Counted from the first letter of the stretch, positions 39,830-50,844 are shown. The stretch: DNA of 64,000 nucleotides from Strongylocentrotus purpuratus (GCF_000002235.5 NW_022145594.1:14735001-14799000); one strand, 5' to 3'. The notes: generated by a model from the letters alone, not told the origin. A program made the numbers and translations.

Positions 39830-42800
39830 GGGTGGGTGGGGGCAGGATAGATAGAAAGTTTGGCGTAGTATGTTCTGTTTTTATTATTATGATATTTTTC
39901 TCAACGACTACCCCCCCCCCCCCACACACACAACTCAGATTTTTTCTTTAATTTTTCTCTTTTTTATGTTGTATAAATATTGTACAGTAATATTCTTCTC
40001 ATTTTGACATTATCAGCCGCTCGTTTTCTTTTTCGCTCCCTATAATAAATATAAGGTATAATAATGTACATCATCAGGGATAATTTTATGTTATAATAAT
40101 TAATCTCAAAGAAGGAATGGTGCCGGCATACAAGCATATGGCGGAACAACATTGGCAGACAGACAGAGAGGCAGACGGAGAGAGAGGGAGAAAGTGGAGA
40201 GAAAGAGAGAGGGAGAGAGGAAAGAAAGAGGGAGAGAGACACATAAAGAGAGTGAAAAGGAGAGAAAAAGAGAGAGAAACAATCATTTCTCATCATCTTT
40301 TTGTCTGTTACATTTTAGTATATCATATATTCTTGTTCATTCCTTTATCTTGTATGATTGATATTACCTTTGAATGATTGAAAAAACAACAAGACCCCAC
40401 TCCCCCCCAAAACACACACAAAAAAAGCCCACAGGGTTATACATGTAGGATCATCAATGCTGTAAGCCAGGTCATTGTCATTCAATTATACCCTTACTAA
40501 TTTACTTCCGCTCTTCTATTGTTGGGGTTTATAACCATGACAACAACCTTTACATCCGTCAACGTTCTTTGTCCCTCTTACGTAACTAAGCTGTGGGATC
40601 ATGGGCCAAAGACAAAGATATAGCTCTTTTCACATATTCTATATAGGTCCCAAATACTTGCAGAAAGTTCTGTGTCATTTGTATTTGTACGTACTTTGTC
40701 AATTCATACTTACAAACTATAATTGTCAAAATTTGCCAATACATTCATACATATTGATATTATATAGCGCCTTTACATTAAAAAACATGATCAAAGCGCT
40801 TTACATTAGTAAATAAACAGAATAATTATTTTGCTCTCTAGGCAATACTTCCGAACTATTTCGTTTCCCCTATACCATCTTCCGCTCTAGAATCCTATCT
40901 TGTTTATATTTATTTATTGTGTATTTGTCCTTGTCTCCCTCTCCATTATTCTTCTGTTTTCGAAAGAAAAAGTTTCATTCTTTCTCTTCTTTCAGTTATA
41001 ATGTTTTCCACCTACTTCTAGATGACCCTTTTGTGGTAAAGTACACTGTTGGTCATAATGGTGGAATATTTATTTTTACCCCAGTTTAGGGAAGGATTTG
41101 TAAAAATTATTTATTTCTAATAGATCTAGATAATGGCATACATTCTCAGATTTTATTGAATACTAATTTGCGAGTGTTTGTTTTGCGTGACTGCTTAATC
41201 ATATGTGTGCTACTATGCTAATCAGCTAAGGGACCTACGTCCTTAAGTCATAATTGACAGTAATGAGGATTAATGCCTCACAAAAGGGCACTAGTATATA
41301 GCTAATCGACACGATTTTTATCCTGGGGCCTCACAGTAACGAGGCCATTGCTTAGCCCCTGAATCATGACTGTACGCAGTGTTTGCTAGGGTACGCGGCC
41401 CCTTCCACAAATCCCCCAAAACGAAAAAAATGCAATAATTTTTCAAAAATTCATTGCATTTTCCCCCGGCCCCCAACAGGAAAAATTCTTCTGCAGGGTC
41501 ATGCATTCTGGTTCAAGGCATGGCCACACAGAAGAATTTTTCCTGTTGGGGGCCGGGGGAAAATGCAATGAATTTTTGAAAATTTATTGCATTTTCTTCG
41601 TTTTGGGGATTTGTGGAAGGGGCCGCGTACCCTAGCAAACACTGCGTACAGTCATGATTCAGGGGCTAAGCAATGGCCTCGTAATACTGTGAGGCCCCAG
41701 GATAAAAATCGTGTCGATCAGCTATATTAGTGCCCTTTTGTGAGGCATTAATCCTCATTACTGTCAATTATGATTTAAGGACGTAAGTTCCCTAGCTGAT
41801 TAGCATAGTAGCACACATATGATTTAGCAGTCACGCAAAACAAACACTCGCAAATTAATATTCAATAGAATCTGAGAATGTATGCCATTATCTAGATCTA
41901 TTAGAACTAAATAATTTTTAAAAATCCTTCCCTAAACTGGGGTAAAAATAATTATTCCACCATTATGACCAACAGTGTATAATGTCCGATGTATATTATT
42001 TCCGTCGATATAATGAACGTTTCATTTTATTTTGATGCAACAGAGATTTACATTCAAAATCAAAACTTTTACTTTCTATAATTTGTGCACAGTAATATTC
42101 ATTTTGACATTATCAGCCGCTCGTTCTCTATTTTTGTTCCCTAGTATTTAAGATGTATGTTTTCATCATCATGGATATGTTATCATAATTTATCTCAAAG
42201 AAGGAATGATGCCGGCATACAAGCAAATGGCGGAACAACATTGACAGATAGAGAGAGAGGGGGGGGGGGGGGGGGGGGAGAGGGGGAGAAAAAAGTTGGA
42301 CGTAGTCTGTACTGTATTTAGTATGCTAGTGCTAGTATCTGTCTATCCCCCCCCCCCCCCCCCCCCCCGTTCAGAATGTTTCTTTAGTTCTTTAAAAAAA
42401 ATATTTAATTTTTTTTTTTAAATTCGCTAAAGTATAATGTCCGACCAAGGAGTTATTTCCTTCGTCCGACGTATATTAGTTGTGTCAAAAAAGATTGTTT
42501 AATATTTTTTTTTTGCGAAAGAGATGTTTTTATATCCAAACTCTTACTTTTAACAATTCTTATTTATATGTCGAAACGTGCTTTCGGAAATCGCGGAACA
42601 GAAAACAGTATGAGAGAGATGAAGTATAATGAACGGTTTTATAGAGTGAGAGAGAGAGAGAGAAAGTTTGGCGCATCGTTATATAGTCTGTACTGTATTT
42701 ATTAGTATGCTATGCTGGCTCTCCTTTCACCTCCCCCCCCCCCGTTATGGATTCTTCTTGAGTTTCATTTGATCATGTTTATATATTTTCGCTACATTAT

Positions 42801-45478
42801 ATTGTTCGACGTAAATTATAACAGTCAATTTTGGCTGATAAACTATTTCAATTAAATTTGATGCAACAGCAACTTACATTGAAATAGTTTACTTTCTATA
42901 AACTGTGTATTTTCTCATAAAATCGAGTATCAAAATAAAAAGAGATAAATAAGAAGAATATGAAGAAGAAGAAAAAGAAGAAGAAGAAGGAGGAGGAATA
43001 AGAGTGACAAGGAAAAAAAAAGATACGGAGGAGAAAAAAGAAGAACAAAATAAGTAGGTAAAAGAGGAAAAAAAGATAACGAAGAAAAAAAACCTACAGT
43101 ACGGAAGAGCTGACAGAACTTAGAGCACGGCAGATTGCCAAATGATCTGCGCATGCGCTAAGTTCCTGCTCGTCGAAGTGACTGGCCAGGCTTTAGGTCG
43201 CTTCAACGCACACGCATTGTGCCGCGCGCTGAACAGTCGCACGGTATTGTACGGCAGCGAAGGAGTCGAGTTTTCGATTTTTAATCTCGTTTGTGGGGTG
43301 GCTATCAGGCTGAATAATTTCGGAAGGAACGGGTTACTTATGCTTTTAATCGTGTTTACTTGACACAGTACACACGTGCTGAAAGGGAGACAGGCAACTA
43401 GCAGTATGCTTCCAGGCTTTAAAATATGATGTGTTTGCATTACAGATGGAATCAACCGCAATATGGAAACAACTGCAGGGGAAGACGTGAACCTCAGGTG
43501 CCTCGGGACCAGCGCCAACGACCCAATAAGCTCAATAACTTGGATGCGGAGTAATGGCTCGATATTGTTCAACTGCGACAAATCTATTAACCCCTGTAAA
43601 AATATTAATGCAAGACACACATTAGGAAGAAAAATTACGTTTATCAGCACGTTTACAATTTGCAACGTGTCGTTGGCTCATGAGGATGCTTATCATTTTG
43701 TTATGCTTTCTCCAAGCGACCGGGAAATTTGCCAAATCAACCTGACAGTAAATGGTATACACTTGTTCAATATTTTCAAATAACGATTTCTGCAGTGACA
43801 AATACCTCAACAAGATACTTTTTGGTTATTAGGGAGGGGGGGGGGGGGGCAATTTAACAAAAATGATAAGAAACTTTTGAAGTAATAATGATAAAAACGT
43901 CGAGTCATTATTCTTGTTATTTTTGAAGAAAATAGATATAAAATCCCGGACCTAAAATACAAGGAGAAATGCAGGATATTTGTTATAAAACATAATACTG
44001 CAACAGGGTTTTATAAACGATATGGGTCTCACCAAGAAGTTACCATTACAATTCATATTACGTATGCATCAGCATGAAGAGAATAGTAAAATTTAATTTG
44101 TTAAGCTATTATGTTTCGGTGATCAAGTGATTTTGCTCTTTAATTTGGAAGTAAAATCTAACCGCTATAAATGAATGACATCTTTAAATAATTACTCTTT
44201 ACTCAATGCTGGAAGTTTCTCACTTCTTTTAAATAAATTTCAAGTTCCACCAAAGGGGTTGATCCTGGTCGAAAAAAGCCGACGATATCATTCTACGGCA
44301 TCGAGGATCACTTACGATTGCAGAAGGGGAACACAAGACATTAGTCTGTAAAACCAATATATCGGTGAAACCATCCGTCAATTTGGAGTGGGTGTTTCCA
44401 AACATGCTATATGCTTCTGTTGAACCTCAACAAAATATGTATGATGAACATGATGTACGTCTTCTTGTGCCTACACGGACAATACACTTTACACCAACAT
44501 ATGCAGATGGTGAAGATATTGTGCTAATGTGCAAGGTGGCTAGCAACTCATCTTATAATCACATTCATACATCAGTTATTATTAAAAATGAAGGTGATCA
44601 TTCAAAAATTATATTTTCTAGGAAACAGTACATACCGGTTAGTACCCGTTTATCAAAATAAAAATGTGTCACTGGTGAAATGGTCCACGACCCAGTATGT
44701 GTAGTCATATTCAGAAATAGATTCGTAAAACGTATTCTTATTTGATAAAAAAATTAGACACATTGGAGTGTCAAGTCATGATTTTTCTTATGCGATCAAA
44801 TGAAGGCGATAAATAGATCGTCAGAGCAGCAAACCGGACCGAGTGTCCTCCATTGTTTTAATATTTATCTGCTATTCTTAAATAGTTGGTAGTGATTGAT
44901 CGATTTTTGGTCGCCCTTTTGTTCAGGCTTTCCAAAAATGTGAGACGGTGCATTTCACTGCTTCTCTTCCAGCAAACGTCCCTACTATTGTATTTCTTTT
45001 TGAAATAGCTTACCCTTTCTTTATAATTATGTAACGAATACATTGCACAATGTGCCTCTTTCTTATTGCGCTGATGAGTGGTGTTTTACTCTTGATTTTC
45101 TGAACACTTCTTTAAAAGTTATTCTTGTGTCTATGATAAGTCACAAGAAATACGATTTTTTGTTGTTGAAAGTATGCATAAAGCGCATGTCAGACACAAC
45201 GGCTTAATACAACACTGTGATAAGGGTATATGATGAATCGAGTGTGACATGAATGAATCATAGCAACTTCTAAGGAACCCGCCATATTTTGAAAACACCC
45301 CCGAAAGAAGAGATCAACAAGAACCGAATTATTTGCATTCGGTGGCTGAACAAAAAAGTAAACCCGATTAATGGCACAAAAATGAAATAGAGTATATGGG
45401 TGATTTATGTGCGAATTTTATATTTATTTAATTTTTTAAAAATATATTATTATTATTATTATTATTTTTTTTTTTTTT

Positions 45479-45509
<31 letters not shown>

Positions 45510-46142
45510 TTATTTTTTTTTTTTTGGGGGGGGGGAAGGCTAGCGTTTCTGTAAATGGGAAAATACGTACAAATTGTAATACGATGTTTTTTTGTTACTA
45601 TAAATGTATAGGAAAATGCACTACCCACCGCGAACCTCTAAACACAGGATCTAGGGAAAGTCATACAGTGACGGCAAGTAATGGAGATTTACAAGGTTAT
45701 TCATTTTCCTAATATCCTTATAAATTCTACATACCGTTATCACGTTCAAAGATGAAACACATCAATAATGGTCAGAAATAATCGACAAAATTGACGATAT
45801 TGGTAACAATCATTTCTTGAATATCACAATCTTGCTATCAATTGTTTTGGGTAGCATCCCGAGCTGTTTTTCGTTGAGTTCTTTGTTTGAACCGTCTACG
45901 TACTAACATTTGTATAGTATTAGTAATAATAATATCAGTAACAGTGGGACTAAAAGTATGATAAGTAGTATTAGAAGTATAAGTAGTAGTAGTGGTAATA
46001 GTTGTATTATTAATAGTAGTAGCAGTAGGAGTAGTAGGAGTATGACTAATAGTAGTATGAGGAGCAGTAGTAGCGGTAGTGTGAGTAGTAATAGTAGTAG
46101 GAATAGTAGTAGTATGAGTAGTAGTAATACTATTATCATTAC

Positions 46143-46177
<35 letters not shown>

Positions 46178-49032
46178 TAAATAATAGTAGTGTGAGTAGC
46201 AATAGTAGCGTTAGTTTAAGTAGTAGTAGCAGTAGGAATAGTAGTAGTATGAGTAGTAGTAATACTATAATCATTAAAAGTAGTAGCATAAGTAGTAGTA
46301 GAGGAAGTAGCAGTAATAGTGGTAGAAGTAAAATTATGATAAGGGTAAGTAGTAGTAGTAGTAGTAGCAGTAAAAGTAGAGGTATGATTAGGAGAAGTAG
46401 TAGTAGCAGCAGTAGTAGTAGTGGAAGTAGTATTAGTAGTAGTAGTAGTAGTCATCAGAAGTAGTAGGTAGTAGCAGTAGTGGTAATAAGCAACAATAGT
46501 TTTATTAGCAGTAGAAGTAAAAGCAGTTTTAGTTTTAGTATTCTCCACCTACTCATTAATGTCAATATACTATTATTATTACTTTATTGTAATTATTATT
46601 GTTATGTTTTAATGAGCATCCCTATGATTATTGTTGCTATTTTTCTGTAAACTCAATATTATGTGAAAACCTATTGTCTTTAATGATGCTGAATCATATA
46701 TAATATTTATGATGATAAAAAATGATATTACCAGTAAACACATTTCAATTTTCTTTCAATCATGAAATGAATATTAGATGAGCAAATAAAAAATAATAGA
46801 TTAATTAATTAACTAAACGAAATGTACATGTCCTTTTTAAAATAGATTTCACAGGCAGTGGAACATCTTACACGACACATTTCGGCCCTACAAATCAAGG
46901 TACATAACACATATAATAGCAAGCATATTATTAGCATTGAACAATGACACTTATTGGCTGTAAAAACGTTTCAAGAGAAACATAGCTCAGGCAATTTAGT
47001 GAAATTTAGAAGGGGTCATTTGAAGTTACAAGAGATCAAAGTAGGTGTGAATTATAGCACGTTGGGCGTGTGTGCGTGTGTGTGTGCGTTTGTTCGTGTT
47101 TGTTAACATTAACAGGAATGGTGATTTGGAGCTTTGTTAATAATACATTTGTAATATTTCTGAAATTCAAGAAACACTCCCATTTGATGTAAATCCTTAT
47201 TTTCAGTGTCCCACAGACATTACAAATCGTTGTGACATCAGTCGTATACATTTTGTCTCAATGTATACTTTTTGTCCGGATTGGAATAACTAGCTCCTTA
47301 CATTTTGTTTGGCATTTACATGTTTCTACTCTTACTTTTAACAATATCACAGCAGTTCGTTTGATTTTAAATCATGAGTTAAATACATGGTTGTGTGTGT
47401 AATAGAAAGAAGGATCCCTGAAAGTTTCATGGTTCAGGCGGATTATTAGTAGTAATGTTAACAGATTTTTCGCTAACCGTTGGAATTATAAAGCATGATA
47501 CTGAATGGATTCTTCTTTTAATTCCATACACTTTTGATTTGTGATATGAAAATGCTGGCACCAGTGCTGTAGCTCAAACTCCCCTGCTTGTTTTACCAAG
47601 CTTTTATAATTGTGTTTTTTATGTAACATACAATTCTTGTTGACATTTATCCTTACCCTTACAAATGTAAGTCACTGTTTTTGTCATTATATATCTTTTA
47701 TCCTAGAAATGCTTTATGATTTAATAGGAAAACGAAACCGTAGTGAAAGCACATTTCATTTGGAGAAAAAATAAAAATAAACAAGGGAGAAAATGCAATC
47801 AATTAATTATGTAAAATTATAAGATTGTTAAATGTATTTGTCGTTCTATTTCTTTTGCTCTGAAGAACCTACGGAGAAACCATGGTACAAACAAATTCGT
47901 CTCGTTATACCTGGATGCTTCGGCGTGGTGATGCTGTTAATTGTACTGGCATTTATTATTGGTTCTATCCGCTCTAAGAAGGGAGATGGTAAGTCATTTT
48001 AACGTTGTAAGAAACCTTCGTGTATATAGTTGAGCTGTGTGAAGAGACCAGCTGTCACAATTGTGTGCTAATGAAAAATGAAAATGAATTTGAATATTAC
48101 ACATAGTAAAAATGGGGAATAACGGATTGTATTTATTTTTTTCAATGAAAATAATTGTAATAATGATAACTGTCATTATTATGATAATTATTTCTGTCGA
48201 TGCCACGTTGTAACGAAAACTGTGAATCTTGGAAGGAATAGGGATAAAAACCTGTTGTTAAATCATATAACCTCTAGTCCTGACAGTCTCGTTTTAATTT
48301 CAACCTCGTTAAAAGCAAGTCGATGATATTCATCTTGTTCTAAATAGCAAAGTGAAGTCCAAAAATAAGTAAATAATAGCTATAGGGCTGATGCATATCA
48401 TAATTATAGATAATAATTATATTATAAAGTGAAGGGTATTTATCTTTAAACCTTATTAACATGGCACTTCTTGAGCAGGAGAATTTTTTTATTGTTGAAA
48501 GACACAAAAACAACAATAAATCAGTTTTTCGATGCTGGAGACCAATTTTTTGTATGGACTAATAATAATATTGACCCCTCAAAATGAATTAACCTTCTGT
48601 CATCAGCAGCTCGAGCTATACAGACCTCTGTAAATCTAACAGATGATGAAACATCTCACACCAGCAAGCCAACACCTACTACCGGTTTTAAGGTGAATTC
48701 AATTTATCGTTAACCTTTGATATTCATATTCATATTTATTTCATTTCCAACAGAATGTTTAACAGAATGATATGAATGTTTAAATATTTCAGATCATTAT
48801 TGAGTACAAATTATCACAAATATTTGAGGAATTGAGCCCCATTAGGGAAATTTCAAAACTCTGTTTATAGTATAAACAATAATGGATTAATGGAATGCTC
48901 CCCGGGGAGTGGAAAATGTGCACACATTGTGTGCGGGTAAGCCTGAGTCCGATGACCGGGGTAATAATATATCTGTAAAGCGCTTAGGCACATCGTTGCA
49001 TCGGTGTATTGAGCGCTTTATAAAAAAAACGG

Positions 49033-49064
<32 letters not shown>

Positions 49065-49834
49065 CTAGGTTATGCACTAATGGTATTGTTATGTTTTCAA
49101 CTTATGAGATGAACCAATCTAACATTTCCTTTCGGTAGATTTATTTGAAAGTGTTTAATCGTTTCAATTGTTTGCTTATTTCTCAGTTTATTTATGTATG
49201 TTTTTGTTTATTTTAACTGATTTGAAACGATGATGAGAAGGATCCGGGCAACCTACCTCTTGTTAATTCATCAAGTAAATATTTCTCTTTCGGTTTCCAG
49301 CCTTTGGACATGACCTTCGACCAATTAGACCCTACATACGCAATTCCCGATGTTTCCGAAGTACCCCACACCTATATGGCATTGAAGTGCAAATCCTCAG
49401 CTAGTACTAGCCAACAAGTCTCCCATCCCAGCACCCCAATTGACGATCATGGTGATGTTGTACTTAACGTTAGCCCCACTCTCGTCCGCAAGCAAGTGAA
49501 GACACATTCACATCTGAAGGAGGAGCCTACTTATGTTAACACCGAATGTGCGTCCAGTTATTGTGAAATTAGTACAGATATTCCGAACATTGTTAAGGAT
49601 CCCACTGACCTATCAAAACCCACAACTATAGTTCCCGATGTTTCCGAAGTACCCCATACCTATATGGCAATGAAGCCTATCGAGAAGTACAAATCCTCAG
49701 CTGGTACTAGCCAACATGTCTCCCATCCCATCACCTTAGTTGGCGATCATGGTGATGCTGTACTTTACGTTAGCCCCACTCTCGTCCGCAAGCAAGTGAA
49801 GGCACACTATAATCTAAAGGAGGAGCCCACTTAA
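38101..49834 (+). CDS. Receptor gene B: two-Ig transmembrane receptor with YxxM/YxN tail (7 exons, one frame lesion)
   Basis: Exons: 38101-38149, 43446-43754, 44245-44593, 46855-46899, 47866-47988, 48610-48692, 49301-49834. Signal peptide, Ig1, Ig2, stalk and membrane exons match gene A in order, phase and length, except exon 3, which is one base longer because of an extra A in an A-run. Read as is, the frame ends at a TAA in exon 3 (about 44349); without the extra base the model would be 496 residues. The tail exon is unrelated to gene A's tail. It is a roughly 100-residue repeat present nearly twice, with PTYAIP, HTYMALK/HTYMAMK, PTYVNT, SSYCEIS and LYVSP motifs. YxxM suggests PI3K p85 binding and YVNT Grb2-type binding, by consensus only. 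It could be a recent pseudogene, make a short secreted form, or carry a sequencing error. Confidence 0.65.
38240..38341. repeat. Short hairpin element in gene B intron 1
   Basis: Arms of about 30 bases (TTCGTCC...TTCACGAAGTGACG and its diverged reverse complement) flank about 40 bases. Gene A has no counterpart at the matching place, so it is a likely small MITE insertion. Confidence 0.55.
38620..38686. repeat. Two copies of a 24-bp palindrome
   Basis: 38620-38643 and 38663-38686 both read GGGAACCTGGTATACCAG plus a GTTCCC or GCTCCC end. The second copy is a perfect 24-base palindrome and the first has one mismatch. The centre is GGTATACC. Confidence 0.85.
38839..39117 (+). other. Unrecognised open frame (92 codons)
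   Basis: A frame with mixed, non-repetitive composition (TAAYWSSAMSVEQILTFAE, ARAEQCTSLHMKGKSKGQ). The composition resembles coding sequence more than its surroundings do, but I recognise no family. It lies in gene B intron 1 and has no paralogue in unit A. It could be a transposon remnant. Confidence 0.25.
40750..40812 (-). mobile_element. SINE-like 3' tail fragment
   Basis: In reverse complement the sequence reads GTAAAGCGCTTTGATCATG and then AAAGGCGCTATATAATATC. This resembles the SINE-like tail at 48890-49062 (GTAAAGCGCTTAGGCAC ... GCGCTTTATAAA). Confidence 0.4.
41044..41977. mobile_element. Fold-back Tc1/mariner-type MITE with TA target duplication
   Basis: Two nearly identical inverted arms, 41044-41493 and 41529-41977, surround a 35-base spacer. 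The ends are CACTGTTGGTCATAATGG and its reverse complement. TA flanks each side (41042-41043, 41978-41979). The joined flanks give AAAGTATAATGTCCGA, the word found intact in neighbouring array units (39610 and 42430), which shows the unoccupied site. A TA duplication plus CACTG ends point to Tc1/mariner. No transposase is present. The arms can form a 450-bp hairpin. Confidence 0.85.
42250..42370. repeat. Poly-G run and poly-C run flanking a short segment
   Basis: About 20 G near 42258-42277 and about 21 C near 42348-42368 lie in one array unit. They could pair as a long GC stem or form G-quadruplexes. Confidence 0.75.
42900..43445. other. End of gene B intron 1: polypurine block and GC-richer block
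   Basis: 42950-43080 is almost pure purine (AAG/GGA repeats). 43120-43310 is GC-richer with many CG dinucleotides and a TGCGCATGCGC palindrome, unlike the surrounding AT-rich DNA, possibly a transposon piece. No exon is seen before 43446. Confidence 0.5.
43446..43754 (+). CDS. Gene B exon 2: Ig1 domain
   Basis: A 309-nt phase 1-1 exon, the same length as in gene A. It reads AGEDVNLRCLG (B-strand Cys), SSITWMRSNGSILFNC (Trp and an extra Cys), NVSLAHEDAYHFVM and CQINLTVNG. As in gene A, the F-strand cysteine is replaced and a cysteine lies in the last strand. The two exons share about two thirds of their residues by eye. Confidence 0.8.
44245..44593 (+). CDS. Gene B exon 3: Ig2 domain with a +1 base
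   Basis: The exon has phase 1 borders like gene A's but is 349 nt, not 348. The extra base is one A in the GTCGAAAAAAG run near 44270. From the exon start the frame then reaches a TAA at about 44349. After the run, the other frame is a clean Ig2 domain (LVCKTNISVKPSVNLEWVFP ... DIVLMCKVAS) with no further lesion. Clean sequence on both sides suggests a very recent mutation or a homopolymer error. Confidence 0.7.
45436..45535. repeat. (ATT)n, (ATTT)n and poly-T/poly-G low-complexity tract
   Basis: AT-only short repeats end in a 10-base G run inside gene B intron 3. Confidence 0.85.
45905..46490. repeat. Long degenerate (AGT)n tract
   Basis: About 580 bases of AGT/AGC-type triplets. The long frames on both strands (Ser-, Leu- or Thr-repeats) are artefacts of the period of three. 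The matching tract in gene A intron 3 is split by the composite element. Confidence 0.9.
46855..46899 (+). CDS. Gene B exon 4: stalk
   Basis: A 45-nt phase 1-1 exon encoding GSGTSYTTHFGPTNQ, a paralogue of gene A exon 4. The donor is CAAG|GTACAT. Confidence 0.75.
47866..47988 (+). CDS. Gene B exon 5: transmembrane helix
   Basis: A 123-nt phase 1-1 exon. After PTEKPWYKQIR comes LVIPGCFGVVMLLIVLAFII, then basic SIRSKKGD, giving a type I orientation. The acceptor CTGAAG and donor GGTAAGT are at the same places as in gene A. Confidence 0.85.
48610..48692 (+). CDS. Gene B exon 6: juxtamembrane segment
   Basis: An 83-nt phase 1-0 exon reading ARAIQTSVNLTDDETSHTS then KPTPTTGFK, hydrophilic and Thr/Ser-rich. 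The acceptor is a NAGNAG site (CAGCAG, 48604-48609), which could add or drop one alanine. The donor is AAG|GTGAAT. Confidence 0.65.
48890..49062 (+). mobile_element. SINE-like retroposon with (ATT)n tail
   Basis: A GC-richer stretch (CCCCGGGGAG, GTGTGCGGGTAAGCC, GATGACCGGGG) leads to GTAAAGCGCTTAGGCAC and GCGCTTTATAAA, then a (ATT)n tail at about 49033-49060. A similar end is present at 40750-40812. Tail-plus-short-body is typical of SINEs or 5'-truncated LINEs. Confidence 0.5.
49301..49834 (+). CDS. Gene B exon 7: tail of tyrosine-motif repeats
   Basis: A phase 0 exon of 177 codons plus TAA. Repeat 1 (residues about 17-116) has HTYMALK, VLNVSPTLVRKQVK, KEEPTYVNT, SSYCEIS and a linker. Repeat 2 (about 117 to the end) has HTYMAMK, VLYVSPTLVRKQVK and KEEPT and then stops where repeat 1 has the Tyr of YVNT (TAT versus TAA). 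The frame stays open for a further 34 codons, still repeat-like (VNTEAASTYCEINKDIS), ending at a TAG near 49939. The ancestral tail was therefore longer. The acceptor is TTTCCAG. Confidence 0.75.
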   Translation, partial: PLDMTFDQLDPTYAIPDVSEVPHTYMALKCKSSASTSQQVSHPSTPIDDHGDVVLNVSPTLVRKQVKTHSHLKEEPTYVNTECASSYCEISTDIPNIVKDPTDLSKPTTIVPDVSEVPHTYMAMKPIEKYKSSAGTSQHVSHPITLVGDHGDAVLYVSPTLVRKQVKAHYNLKEEPT

Positions 49835-50494
49835 GTGAACACCGAAGCTGCGTCAACTTATTGTGAAATTAATAAAGATATTTCAAACATTGTTGAAGAT
49901 CAAACTGAGGGCCGTTATGATGTGTTTACAACTTACATCTAGAGAAAGGATATAGAAGTGATCATAGTTTAAAGCAATTGGTTAAATTAATACTATTGTT
50001 ATGTTTCATATTCTTTCCATGTAACGAACACAACATGAGCACTGTATCTAAATGAAAGCAAAGCTGCAAGTTTGTAACAGATATTCATAAAAATTGTTAA
50101 GGATTACTCTGATAGCTTTGGTAATATTTTACAACGTTCTTTTGAAGAAAGTAATTTAAAGGGTGCGTTGATTACCTTATTACTTATCGCTTTACAAAGA
50201 AAGTCGTTAGTATACATTTTGCTGTTATGTTACTCAACCCCCCTCTCTGGATCTGAAAAATGACTCAAATTATAGTAGTGATACAATAATAAGAATTTCA
50301 AGTGTACATGAAAACATTGGAAAGTTTGGTTTTGTTAACACTACTCTTATATTTTACATCCCTTTTCTGCACGTAATAAAAACAACTGAATTTGTAATTT
50401 AAGTTATGATGACAAAAGTATGAACGTAAAGTGTACATGCATTTCAAGTAAGTGTATAATTTTGTTTGGCCTGTGTGTCAATTGTAATGAGATA
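49835..50494 (+). other. Gene B 3' UTR and downstream
   Basis: It begins with the read-through repeat remnant. An AATAAA hexamer lies near 50375, followed by a stretch that aligns with 61990-62080 behind unit C (TGAATT...AAGTTATGATGA), so it is probably the conserved 3' UTR end. Confidence 0.5.
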
Positions 50495-50498
50495 TTAA

Positions 50499-50844
50499 AG
50501 GTAAAGACCGGTAGTGGTAAAATTGCGATTAAAGGGTTTGGGGTGCCAATTATCATTTCAATATTGTTTAAATATTGCCTTCAGAGGTTTAGATGGCAAT
50601 ACTTCAACCTAAATTCGCATACAAGCAGAAATATAATTATGCCAAATGTTCAATGTTGAAGTGTATTCGCAATATTCCAGGCCAGATTGATATGATAAAT
50701 TACCAAATATATCAATTAGTAGGCGGTTTCCCGGCAAAATTTGCTTCATCACGTATTAGTCAAAACATATTCTTTCACATGATTGGTAATAAAAACTTCA
50801 ATTTCATTTTTGAGAGGGGGCGTTTCCAAAACTAGTCTATACCT
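50499..50844. mobile_element. TTAA-flanked MITE, copy 1
   Basis: The ends AGGTAAAGACC and ...CTATACCT are bounded by TTAA on both sides (50495-50498, 50845-50848). The right half matches copy 2 (54293-54658): TTAGTAGGCGGTTTCCCGGC, ATTAGTCAAAACATATTC, TTTCACATGATTGGTAAT. Confidence 0.7.

Larger units (their letters stand above)
39290..42870. repeat. Array of diverged units of about 400 bp in gene B intron 1
   Basis: The words GCTAAAGTATAATGTC.GAC, ACAGTAATATTC, TTATCAGCCGCTC, GGAATGATGCCGGCAT and CAAATGGCGGAACAAC recur in the same order at about 39300-39600, 39600-39960, 39960-40300, 42000-42430 and 42430-42790. Each unit carries a (GA)n stretch and a poly-G or poly-C run. The stretch 40400-41040 and the fold-back element interrupt the array. 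Confidence 0.65.

Noticed and set aside
39736-40377. Arg/Glu-rich frames resembling a charged protein
   Set aside because: They translate (GA)n tracts.
45903-46548. Ser-repeat, Leu-repeat and Thr-repeat frames on both strands
   Set aside because: Products of the (AGT)n microsatellite; open in several frames at once.
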